From: Mesorhizobium sp. INR15
GTDB lineage: Bacteria; Pseudomonadota; Alphaproteobacteria; Rhizobiales; Rhizobiaceae
NCBI RefSeq assembly: GCF_015500075.1
Contig: NZ_CP045496.1
Span: 1,932,001-1,996,000, forward strand
Reading direction: 5' to 3'
Length of the DNA stretch: 64,000 bases
This document shows positions 50,854-58,733 of the stretch, piece by piece. The notes under the pieces are model-generated. The model saw nothing but the letters and a program-made list of their open reading frames with translations. It had not been told where the DNA came from and searched no databases. Position 1 is the first letter of the stretch, and every line of letters starts with the position of its first letter. A program made the position numbers and the translations under genes.

Positions 50854-51600
50854 ATGAACTGGTCATTCCAACTCTACAGCGCCCGCAATTTCCTGCCCTG
50901 GGACGGCGTGCTCAACACGCTCGGCAAGCTCGGCTACAAGGAGGTTGAAGGCTATGGCGGCGTCTATGACGACCCGAAGGCTTTTCGCGCCGAGCTCGAC
51001 AAGAATGGCCTTGCCATGCCGACCGGGCATTTCTCCATCGACGCGCTCGAAAATGACTTCGACGGCGTGCGCAAAATCGCCGAAACGCTCGGCATCAAGC
51101 TTTTGGTCTGCCCCTATCTGGTCGCCGAGGCCAGGCCGTCCGATGCGGCCGGCTGGAAAGGCTTCGGCGCGCGGCTGGCCAAGGTTGGCGAAGCCGCGAA
51201 GAAGGCCGGCTACGGCTTTGCCTGGCACAATCATGATTTCGAGTTCAAGGCACTCGCCGATGGCACGCTGCCGCAGGATCACATCCTGTCGTCGGCGCCC
51301 GACATCGGCTGGGAGATGGACGTTGCCTGGGTGGTGCGCGGCGGCGCCGACCCGCTGCCCTGGATCGAAAAGCATGGCAGGCGCATCCTGGCTGTCCATG
51401 TCAAGGACATGGCCAAGCCCGGCGAGGGGCTGGATGAGGATGGCTGGTCGGATGTCGGCCACGGCATCATCGACTGGGCGGGCCTGATCAAGGCGCTGCG
51501 CGCCAACAGCCCTGCCAAATATTTCATCATGGAGCAGGACAATCCAAACGACATCGAGCGTTTCGCGCGCCGCTCGATCGCGGCCGCCAAGACCTACTAG
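50854..51600 (+). CDS. Sugar isomerase/epimerase-family TIM-barrel protein
   Basis: TIM barrel of 248 residues with metal-ligand motifs FAWHNHDFEF, GWEMDVAWVVRGG, AVHVKDM and MEQDNP. The HNHDFEF type of motif differs from the ketose 3-epimerase type seen at 14328 and 18245 and is nearer to the IolE/3-keto-sugar-acting branch. It sits between the importer ATPase and a Gfo/Idh gene, 11 bases from the latter, so the imported sugar is its probable substrate source. Confidence 0.83.
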   Translation: MNWSFQLYSARNFLPWDGVLNTLGKLGYKEVEGYGGVYDDPKAFRAELDKNGLAMPTGHFSIDALENDFDGVRKIAETLGIKLLVCPYLVAEARPSDAAGWKGFGARLAKVGEAAKKAGYGFAWHNHDFEFKALADGTLPQDHILSSAPDIGWEMDVAWVVRGGADPLPWIEKHGRRILAVHVKDMAKPGEGLDEDGWSDVGHGIIDWAGLIKALRANSPAKYFIMEQDNPNDIERFARRSIAAAKTY

Positions 51601-51611
51601 GAGCAACGATC

Positions 51612-52751
51612 ATGGCAAAGAAACTCGGGGTCGGCGTTATCGGCTGCGGCAATATTTCAAAGGCGTATTTTTCGCTGGCGCCGCTGTTTCGCGGCATCGA
51701 AATGCGCGCCTGTGCCGATATCAACATGGATGCGGCGAGGGCGCGGGCAAAGGAATTCAAGCTGCGCGCCGAGACAGTCGAGGGGCTGCTACGGGCTGAC
51801 GACATAGACATCATCGTCAACCTCACCATTCCGGCGGTGCATTTCGACGTGTCGAAGCAGGTGCTCGATGCTGGCAAGCACGTCTATTCGGAAAAGCCGT
51901 TCGTGCTGTCCGTCAAGGAAGGGCTCGATCTGAAGAAGCGGGCCGAGAAAAAAGGCCTGCGCGTCGGGTCGGCGCCCGACACGTTCCTGGGTGGTGCGCA
52001 CCAGCTTGTCCGCAACCTGATCGACACCGGCAAGCTCGGCCGGATCACCAGCGGCACTTGCCATGTGATGAGCCATGGCATGGAGCACTGGCATCCCAAT
52101 CCTGACTTCTTCTTCCAGCCGGGCGCAGGACCGGTGCTCGACATCGGGCCTTACTACATCACCAACCTGATCCAGTTGATCGGACCGGTGAAACAGGTGG
52201 CGGCTTTCGCCACGACCCCGGCCAAGGAGCGGACGATCTCGTCCAAGCCGCGCGCGGGCGAAAAAATCCCTGTGAACACGCCGACCACTATCCACGGTGT
52301 GATGGAGTTCGAGAATGGCGCCGTGGTGACGCTCAACACCAGCTGGGACGTCTGGGGCCATGGCCACGCGCCGATGGAGCTCTATGGCGAGGAAGGCACC
52401 GTGTTCGTGCCGGATCCCAATTTCTTCGGCGGCGAAGTACGCTTCACCGAGGCGGCCAAGCCGGTCAAGAAACTGCCGAAGTGGCCTCACCCGTTCAGCG
52501 TGCCCAACGAGATGCACGGACAAGGCATGATGGCCAATTACCGTACCGCCGGCCTCGCCGACATGGCCCTGGCAATTGTCGAGGGGCGGCCACACCGCTG
52601 CTCGATGGAGCTGGCGCTGCATGCCGTGGATGTGATGACCGGATTGTTGCGGTCGGGAGAGAGCGGCAAGTTCGTCGCCATGCAGACCACGTGCGAGCGT
52701 CCCGCTGCACTTGGCGTCAAGGAAGCGAAAGAGCTTCTGGCGAAGAAATAG
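51612..52751 (+). CDS. Gfo/Idh/MocA-family oxidoreductase
   Basis: NAD(P)-dependent oxidoreductase of 379 residues. Rossmann loop VGVIGCGNISKAYF, catalytic Lys in YSEKPFVLS, and the C-terminal motif VLDIGPYYITNLI, where the usual catalytic His is replaced by Tyr (GPYY), as in the ThuB-like branch. Operon-linked to the TIM barrel and the sugar importer; a role in making or reducing a 3-keto sugar is a reasonable guess. Its ATG follows AGGAGCAACG. Confidence 0.86.
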   Translation: MAKKLGVGVIGCGNISKAYFSLAPLFRGIEMRACADINMDAARARAKEFKLRAETVEGLLRADDIDIIVNLTIPAVHFDVSKQVLDAGKHVYSEKPFVLSVKEGLDLKKRAEKKGLRVGSAPDTFLGGAHQLVRNLIDTGKLGRITSGTCHVMSHGMEHWHPNPDFFFQPGAGPVLDIGPYYITNLIQLIGPVKQVAAFATTPAKERTISSKPRAGEKIPVNTPTTIHGVMEFENGAVVTLNTSWDVWGHGHAPMELYGEEGTVFVPDPNFFGGEVRFTEAAKPVKKLPKWPHPFSVPNEMHGQGMMANYRTAGLADMALAIVEGRPHRCSMELALHAVDVMTGLLRSGESGKFVAMQTTCERPAALGVKEAKELLAKK

Positions 52752-52782
52752 GGCGGCGCCCCGACACCAACGTTGTCTACTC

Positions 52783-52808
52783 CCTCTCCCCGTTTCGGCG
52801 GGGAGAGG
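52783..52808. repeat. Short palindromic intergenic repeat
   Basis: CCTCTCCCCG and CGGGGAGAGG with a TTTCGG loop, followed by TTAAGGGTGAGGGGC. Same family of modules as at 18031-18185; it may also act as a terminator for the sugar operon. Confidence 0.6.
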
Positions 52809-52881
52809 TTAAGGGTGAGGGGCAGAGCCGACTCATCGCGTTTGGCGGTGCCTGGCTCGTTTCAATTTGAGGAAATCCCCA

Positions 52882-53928
52882 ATGCCCTACATTCCCGCCG
52901 AAAACCGCTACGAGAAGATGATCTACAACCGCTGCGGTCGATCCGGCCTGAAACTGCCGGCGATCTCGCTTGGGCTCTGGCACAATTTCGGCGATGACAC
53001 GCCGCACAAGACCAAGCAGGCGATCGCCCGCAAGGCCTTCGATCTCGGCATCACGCATTTCGACCTCGCCAACAATTACGGCCCGCCGCCCGGCTCGGCG
53101 GAGACCGCCTTCGGCGAAATCCTGCGCACCGATTTCGCCGGCTACCGCGATGAGCTGATCATCTCGACCAAGGCGGGGTACGAGATGTGGGCCGGACCCT
53201 ACGGCGAATGGGGCGGGCGCAAATACATGCTGGCCAGCCTCGACCAGAGCCTGAAGCGCATGGGTCTCGACTATGTCGACATCTTCTATTCGCACCGCTT
53301 CGATCCCGACACGCCGCTGGAAGAGACGATGGGCGCGCTCGATCACGCCGTGCGTTCGGGCCGGGCGCAATATGCCGGCATCTCGTCTTACAATTCGCAG
53401 CGCACGCGCGAAGCCGCCGACATCCTGAAGCAGCTCGGCACGCCCTGCGTCATTCACCAGCCGAGCTACTCGATGCTGAACCGCTGGGTCGAGGAAGATG
53501 GCCTGCTCGACACGCTGGAAGGGCTTGGCGTCGGTTCCATCGTGTTCTCGCCGCTGGCGCAAGGCATGCTGACCAACAAATATCTCGGCGGCATTCCGCA
53601 AGGCAGCCGTGCCTCGCAGGGCAAGTCGTTGAAGACGGCCTTCATCAACGACAACGCGATCGCCAACATCGAAGCGCTCAACGCGATCGCTGGGCGCCGT
53701 GGCCAGACGCTGGCGCAGATGGCGCTGGCCTGGGTGCTGCGCAAGGGCAGGGTGACTTCGGCCCTGATCGGCGCCAGCCGGCCTGAACAGGTCGAGGATT
53801 GCGTCGGAGCGCTGAAAGCACTCGAGTTCAGCGATGCCGAACTCGCCGAGATCGACACCTACGCGCGCGAGTCCGACATCAATCTGTGGGCGGCTTCGGC
53901 GGAACGCAATGGGCCGGCTCGCAAGTAA
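52882..53928 (+). CDS. Aldo/keto reductase, YghZ / L-glyceraldehyde 3-phosphate reductase type
   Basis: NADPH-dependent reductase of 348 residues. The tetrad is Asp and Tyr in THFDLANNYGPPPGSAE, Lys in IISTKAGYEMW and His in FYSHRFDPDTPL. The PGSAE and GPYGEWGGRKYMLASLDQSLKRMGLDYVDI-type segments identify the YghZ group (KvbetA-like fold). The ATG at 52882 follows GAGGAA. It ends just before a strong terminator; a repeat separates it from the sugar operon. Confidence 0.88.
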   Translation: MPYIPAENRYEKMIYNRCGRSGLKLPAISLGLWHNFGDDTPHKTKQAIARKAFDLGITHFDLANNYGPPPGSAETAFGEILRTDFAGYRDELIISTKAGYEMWAGPYGEWGGRKYMLASLDQSLKRMGLDYVDIFYSHRFDPDTPLEETMGALDHAVRSGRAQYAGISSYNSQRTREAADILKQLGTPCVIHQPSYSMLNRWVEEDGLLDTLEGLGVGSIVFSPLAQGMLTNKYLGGIPQGSRASQGKSLKTAFINDNAIANIEALNAIAGRRGQTLAQMALAWVLRKGRVTSALIGASRPEQVEDCVGALKALEFSDAELAEIDTYARESDINLWAASAERNGPARK

Positions 53929-53954
53929 TCGGCCATCGGAATAGCCGGCAAATG

Positions 53955-53984
53955 AAAACGGCGGGAGATGCTCCCGCCGTTTTT
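53955..53984 (+). terminator. Rho-independent terminator
   Basis: AAAACGGCGGGAG, ATG loop, CTCCCGCCGTTTT, ending in a T5 run at 53980-53984. It follows the aldo/keto reductase stop by 27 bases and, being symmetric with A-rich flank, could also serve the convergent protease gene ending at 54042. Confidence 0.85.
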
Positions 53985-54041
53985 GTGCCCGCCTTCACCA
54001 GGTTTCTGGGCTTTCGCCAGGTGTCAGGCCTTCGTCGGATG

Positions 54042-55139
54042 TCAGGGCGTGGCCGGCTTCTGCGCCGTGCCCAGTCCTGCCTTCGGCTTGTCGGGTGCTG
54101 GCGCCGGCGTCTTCATCTTGGTCTCGATCCAGCCGGTGTAGTTGGCCAGCCGGGTGTAGATGCCGTAGGCGTCCTTATGGCCGCAGGCGGCGCTGCCGTC
54201 GGCCGGGCCTTCGCCCCAGCTGACGATGCCGACCTGAACCGGCCCGCCGGCGCCGGTCATGAACAGAGGGCCGCCGCTGTCGCCGTTGCAGGCGTCGCGC
54301 ACGCCACTGGTGGTGCCGGCGCAGATCATGTTGTTGGTCAGCGGATCGGTCATATCGGCGGCAATCGCATTGGCGGCGGCATCGATGCCCTTTTCCGAAT
54401 AGCGCATGCGGTGCGACAGGTCGCCCAGCGCTGCCTTAAGGTCATGTGCATAGATGGCCTTGATGCCGCTGTTGCAGGCCTTGTTGGGCTGCAGGTCGAG
54501 ATCGGCAACCATCAGCGTCGTCGGAAACGTGCCATCCTGCATCTTGCCCCAGCCGGTGACGGTGGTCTTGCCGGTATCGGGCGTCGCCTCATGGGCGAGC
54601 TTGATGGTCGGCGCATCGGCCGGTTCGGCAAGCCTCAGCAGGCCAAGGTCGTTGTCCAGCGTCTGGTCGCTGTAGCCCTCGTTGACGATGACCTGCAGCA
54701 CCTTGTGACGCTTGCCTTCGCTGAGGTCGGTGGCGCCCGTCAGCACGGTGACGGAGTCGGGTGAAATCGGCTGGCCCTTGTCGTTGAGGCAGTGCGCCGC
54801 GGTCAGCACCCATTGCGGGGCGATCAGGCTGCCGCCGCAAAACTGGGCGTTCGCCTGCGAGGCCGGGCTCTGGTCAAGCCTGTTCGTGGTGAGCAGCGCC
54901 ACCTGGAACGGATAGGCGCCCTTCTCTGCCTGATTGCCACCATAGACGCGGTCGGTGCTGTCAGGGTTTTCGGCAAGCGCTTTGGCCCTGGCCGCCGCTA
55001 CCCGCTCCATGGGTGACACGGACGCTTCCGGCCGGGCGGCGCCTTCGTCCGCCTGGGTGGTGTTTACGGCCGCAAGGGCTGCCGCGATGCCGAGCAGCGA
55101 CGCCGCGGCGACCGGCCTGAACCGATGGATGATGTGCAC
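54042..55139 (-). CDS. Exported trypsin-like serine protease (S1A)
   Basis: Protease of 365 residues: signal peptide (about 1-30), propeptide-like stretch to about 63, then RVYGGNQAEKGAYPFQVAL. An Arg before VYGG is a plausible activation site. Triad His116 (TAAHC), Asp164 (LDNDLGLLRL), Ser288 (GDSGGPLF); Asp282 six residues before the Ser predicts cleavage after Lys or Arg. Extra cysteines suggest disulfides. The C-terminus is Pro/Lys/Ala-rich (TPAPAPDKPKAG). Divergent from a second serine protease gene. Confidence 0.88.
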   Translation of the reverse strand: MHIIHRFRPVAAASLLGIAAALAAVNTTQADEGAARPEASVSPMERVAAARAKALAENPDSTDRVYGGNQAEKGAYPFQVALLTTNRLDQSPASQANAQFCGGSLIAPQWVLTAAHCLNDKGQPISPDSVTVLTGATDLSEGKRHKVLQVIVNEGYSDQTLDNDLGLLRLAEPADAPTIKLAHEATPDTGKTTVTGWGKMQDGTFPTTLMVADLDLQPNKACNSGIKAIYAHDLKAALGDLSHRMRYSEKGIDAAANAIAADMTDPLTNNMICAGTTSGVRDACNGDSGGPLFMTGAGGPVQVGIVSWGEGPADGSAACGHKDAYGIYTRLANYTGWIETKMKTPAPAPDKPKAGLGTAQKPATP

Positions 55140-55485
55140 CTGAAATCCTCCTGAGACACGTTCCCGAACAAGCCAGCCTGCATATGGTCAGCAAACCGCG
55201 CCTGCCCGTCAGGCATCGCTTCGCGGATCGCTTTCCTGTGCGGAAGCCGTTCAAAACCCTATAGCCCCCCACGGGCTACGTGGAAGCGATTTGTCATTCC
55301 AATGTTGTATTAGTTTAGGCAGTATGTCCGAGCGGGTGTCTTTGGCGGGGGCCTTCGACCGTCCGCATGGGGCGATGATCAGGTTCAGATGCCGGTAACC
55401 AAATTCATTTTTCGGCATCACCACGATCTCGACAATATTTCTGTATTTTGATCCAGTCCTTGCTGACTTTTGGGAGAGTCTCACC
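55140..55485. other. Divergent promoter region of two protease genes
   Basis: A 346-base gap with the promoters of both protease genes presumably inside. An AT-rich stretch (about 55290-55320 and 55400-55450) and the ribosome-binding site GGGAGAG before 55486 are visible. I see no operator-like repeat. Confidence 0.55.
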
Positions 55486-56580
55486 ATGACAAAACTGACA
55501 AACGCACTCATTGCATCCGCATTGCTTTCCACCGCATTGTGGACTGTTCCGGCTTTCGCCGCCGATCCTGGCTCCGCCAGTGCCGGCAATGGTGAAAGCA
55601 TGCGGGACGTAACTTCAGGTGACTTCAAGCCTGGGCGGGCTAAGCCAATCGCGCCGCCGACACTGACTGACGAAGACAACCGCGCCGCGCCGCTTACCGA
55701 CGAGGCAACAGTTGTCAAATCCTATGGCATCGTTGGACGTTCCGCCGATGGCAAGGAAATCAAGATCGAGGCGAACGAAGCGCTGAGAGACCTGATTCTC
55801 AAGCAGCTGAATGCGCCGGCGGATGGGGCGGCAGGGGCTCAGCGGAAAACCGAGGACCCCGGTCTTGGCGAAGGCGAAGCCGGCCGCCAGGTGTTTGGAA
55901 CGGACGATCGCGAGCAGGTCAAGAACACCAAGACCTATCCATTCAGCGCGATCGGTTATCTGGAGGCCAAGTCACCGAAGACGGGCAGCTATGGCAGCTG
56001 CTCGGCAACGCTGATCGGCCCGCGCACCGTGCTTACCGCGGCGCACTGCCTCTACAGCCATGAGGACAAGGACTGGCTCTCGGACTATCTGTTCGTGCCA
56101 GGCCTTAACGGCAGCACCGCCGACGACGCGCCGTTCGGCGCCTTCACCTACGAAAGCGCTTATGTGCTGCAGGGCTTCATCGACAACTACCAGGGCTACT
56201 ACGGTTCGGTCATCCCGTGGGATCTCGGCATCATTACGCTCAAGCAGGATGTCGGCACCAACCTCGGCTGGCTGGGCTATGCCAACTATGACGATCTTGG
56301 CGACTTCACCGCCAACCTCGTTGGCTACCCCGGTGACAAGCCGATGGGCACGATGTGGAAGGCAAGCTGCGAAGTGAAGGCCGAGAACATCGGCGCGGAA
56401 TATTTCCAGTATGACTGCGACACGTTCCCAGGGTCGAGCGGCAGCTCGGTCTACGCCTATGACAACAACTCCAAGCAGCGCATCATCACCGGCGTGAACG
56501 TGGCCGAAAGCCCGGAGGCGAACACCGCCGTACGTCTAAACGCCGCCAACATCCAGTGGATCAACAGCCTCTATAAATAG
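55486..56580 (+). CDS. Exported V8/glutamyl-endopeptidase-like serine protease (S1B)
   Basis: Protease of 364 residues: signal peptide MTKLTNALIASALLSTALWT... cut near AFA, a long acidic propeptide (about 27-145), and a catalytic domain with His187 (LTAAHC), Asp246 (PWDLGII) and Ser318 (FPGSSGSSVY). The sequence around Ser fits glutamyl endopeptidase-type enzymes, not trypsins. Two Cys pairs (around 172/188 and 295/311) should form disulfides. Only this gene of the pair is followed by a terminator. Confidence 0.86.
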   Translation: MTKLTNALIASALLSTALWTVPAFAADPGSASAGNGESMRDVTSGDFKPGRAKPIAPPTLTDEDNRAAPLTDEATVVKSYGIVGRSADGKEIKIEANEALRDLILKQLNAPADGAAGAQRKTEDPGLGEGEAGRQVFGTDDREQVKNTKTYPFSAIGYLEAKSPKTGSYGSCSATLIGPRTVLTAAHCLYSHEDKDWLSDYLFVPGLNGSTADDAPFGAFTYESAYVLQGFIDNYQGYYGSVIPWDLGIITLKQDVGTNLGWLGYANYDDLGDFTANLVGYPGDKPMGTMWKASCEVKAENIGAEYFQYDCDTFPGSSGSSVYAYDNNSKQRIITGVNVAESPEANTAVRLNAANIQWINSLYK

Positions 56581-56606
56581 CGGTTGCGGCATTCACCGGT
56601 GAAATC

Positions 56607-56638
56607 AAAGGCGGCGGGACAATCCCGCCGCCTTTTTT
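56607..56638 (+). terminator. Rho-independent terminator
   Basis: AAAGGCGGCGGGA, CAA loop, TCCCGCCGCC, then TTTTTT, 27 bases after the stop of the S1B protease gene. A clear intrinsic terminator. Confidence 0.88.
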
Positions 56639-56736
56639 CTTGATCCGCCTTCTGGTTCGGCTTCCCTTGCGCCAGCCGGCATCGCCGATTACGCTTGGTC
56701 ACCCAAGGGGTTGGGGCGATCCACAAGGTGGGAAGA

Positions 56737-58578
56737 ATGGCGCGGGCGAAGACGATCTTCAGGATCAAGGCAATGGCGGCCGCTTCCATGCTGGCCGTGC
56801 TGGTGTCGGCACCGGCATTCGCCGGGCCTGACGCACCACGCTCAGGCGGCGCCTGGGCTGAACGGGTGCAGGTCCTCTACCAGAGCGAGACCCGTTCCGT
56901 GCTGCGCAGAACGGTGCGGGTTTGGGATTCCCAACCTGAGAAGAACCTGGACTTTGTCTGGGAACCGGCGGCGGGCCAGTCGCCCGATCGGACGATTGCC
57001 GCCGATGGTACCATCAACGGCAAGGGCAGACTCATCTGGCGCGTGCGCGGTTCGGCGAGCTACGATCCCAAGACCGTCTATTCGAGCTATTTCGGCGATG
57101 TCAGGAATGGCCGGCCGGACGGCCAGGGCAGGCTGGAGCTGCGCTCGGGCGAGGTTTTCGAAGGCCAGTGGCTTGCTGGCGAACTCAATGGCGGCGGCGT
57201 TCATGTCGATGCCGAGGGCAACCGCTACGAGGGGCAGTTCGTCGCCGGCGTGCCGAATGGCAAAGGCCGGTTGCTGTCGAGGACGGGAGAGATATTTGCC
57301 GGCTCATTCGTGAATGGGCTGAAGGACGGCAAGGGAAGCAGACGGCTCGCCGGCGGCACCATTTATGAATCGCAATGGGCGATGGGCAACGAGATCGGCG
57401 GTTCGCGTCCCGATGTGCTGGCCGACGCGCGGGTGAGCGGGTTGCTCAAGGCGCAGACCGGCGGCGGCGATGCCGGCAAGGTCGAGATCGGCGTCGTCGT
57501 CGACCAGCGCATGACGCAGCAATCCGACATGCAGTACCAGCATCTGGTGCGCGACGAGGACATCGCGATCTACCCGTTGGCCGACGAAGACAATGACAGC
57601 TGGAACGGCACCGGGCAGATCACGACAAACAATGTCTATGGCAGAAGGGACTGGGAGGACACGCCGGCCTTTGCCGAGGTCGACCTGAAAACCACTGACC
57701 AATCCAGGGTCAAGCTCGACAGCCTGGAAATGAAGGTGGCGTCCAGCGATGCCTACCGCAAGCCGATGCTGTCGATATCGGAGCATTTCGGCTGTGTCGG
57801 CTTCCGCCCCGATTTCTCGATCATCAACAATGGCTGGGGCGACGCCAAGGACATGAAGATGTCGATCCAGTTCACGTCGGTCGACGAAGACGGAAATCCG
57901 ACCGGCGAGCCGAGCCGCATGTTCACCAAGGACGTTGGCGGTTTCGGCGAAGGCGTCGACGTGTCGATCAAGAGCGTGCTGACGGAAGCCGGCGTCGACA
58001 CCGCCAGCCTCGAGACCGGGCGGTTTCCCTGTCCTTCGGTGGACAGTCTCAATGTCTGCCGCAGCCAGCTCACCAATAAGATCAAGTTCGGCGAGGTTGG
58101 CGACTATCTCGGCAATATGCAGCAGGCGATGACGCTGAATGCGATCGGCAAGTTCGACTATTCGTGGTCAGATGACGAAGGCCATGTCTATCAGCAGAGC
58201 GAGCCGTTCCGCACCTCCGTGACCATGGCGGTTTTCGAAACTCCGGAATCGATGGCCGAATGTGGTGACGGTGGTGGCGGCACGCCGGAAGCGATGCGCT
58301 ACCAGAACATCGAATTCCCGATCGGCAAGCACGACTACACGATTGCCATGCCGATGCGCGGCAACAAGAATGTCAGCGCCTATACGGCGCGGCTGAAAAT
58401 GTGGTCGTCGATGTCGTCGATCCACAGCTTCAGCATCGCCGCGCATTTCGCCGATGGCAGCGTGCGCGAGAGCAAGCCGGTGACCTTCTTTTATTTCCGG
58501 CCGAAGCAGTCGCTGTTCGAGACCAAGACCGAGCCGGCGGCGTGTTATCTGCCACGCGATATGGTCGGCTGCGGCTAG
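56737..58578 (+). CDS. Exported MORN-repeat protein
   Basis: Protein of 613 residues with a signal peptide (AMAAASMLAVLVSAPAFA). Residues about 115-220 hold four or five MORN repeats of the YxGxxxxGxxxGxG type (FGDVRNGRPDGQGRL, FEGQWLAGELNGGGV, YEGQFVAGVPNGKGR, FAGSFVNGLKDGKGS). The remaining 390 residues, including several Cys (FGCVGF, PCPSVDSLNVC) and beta-rich segments, match nothing I recognise. MORN repeats mediate lipid or protein contacts. Convergent with the Memo-CapA gene; the ATG at 56737 follows GTGGGAAG. Confidence 0.82.
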   Translation: MARAKTIFRIKAMAAASMLAVLVSAPAFAGPDAPRSGGAWAERVQVLYQSETRSVLRRTVRVWDSQPEKNLDFVWEPAAGQSPDRTIAADGTINGKGRLIWRVRGSASYDPKTVYSSYFGDVRNGRPDGQGRLELRSGEVFEGQWLAGELNGGGVHVDAEGNRYEGQFVAGVPNGKGRLLSRTGEIFAGSFVNGLKDGKGSRRLAGGTIYESQWAMGNEIGGSRPDVLADARVSGLLKAQTGGGDAGKVEIGVVVDQRMTQQSDMQYQHLVRDEDIAIYPLADEDNDSWNGTGQITTNNVYGRRDWEDTPAFAEVDLKTTDQSRVKLDSLEMKVASSDAYRKPMLSISEHFGCVGFRPDFSIINNGWGDAKDMKMSIQFTSVDEDGNPTGEPSRMFTKDVGGFGEGVDVSIKSVLTEAGVDTASLETGRFPCPSVDSLNVCRSQLTNKIKFGEVGDYLGNMQQAMTLNAIGKFDYSWSDDEGHVYQQSEPFRTSVTMAVFETPESMAECGDGGGGTPEAMRYQNIEFPIGKHDYTIAMPMRGNKNVSAYTARLKMWSSMSSIHSFSIAAHFADGSVRESKPVTFFYFRPKQSLFETKTEPAACYLPRDMVGCG

Positions 58579-58588
58579 GCATATTGAT

Positions 58589-58707
58589 ATTCAGGTGATG
58601 CTGGCTTGCGAATGGCGGTCTCCTCCGCTTCCGGTGCTCACGGACCCAAAAGTCCGCTCCGCCCCGGGCCTCGGAACCTATCGCTCTCGACCCGGCCTGA
58701 CCTGAAT
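58589..58707. repeat. Inverted repeat in a convergent gap
   Basis: ATTCAGGT (58589-58596) and ACCTGAAT (58700-58707) bracket GC-rich sequence with smaller palindromes (CGGACCCAAAAGTCCG). Located between convergent MORN and Memo-CapA genes; may terminate both or be a mosaic repeat. Confidence 0.45.
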
Positions 58708-58733
58708 CTCAACACACCCTGGTCGGGTAGGGG

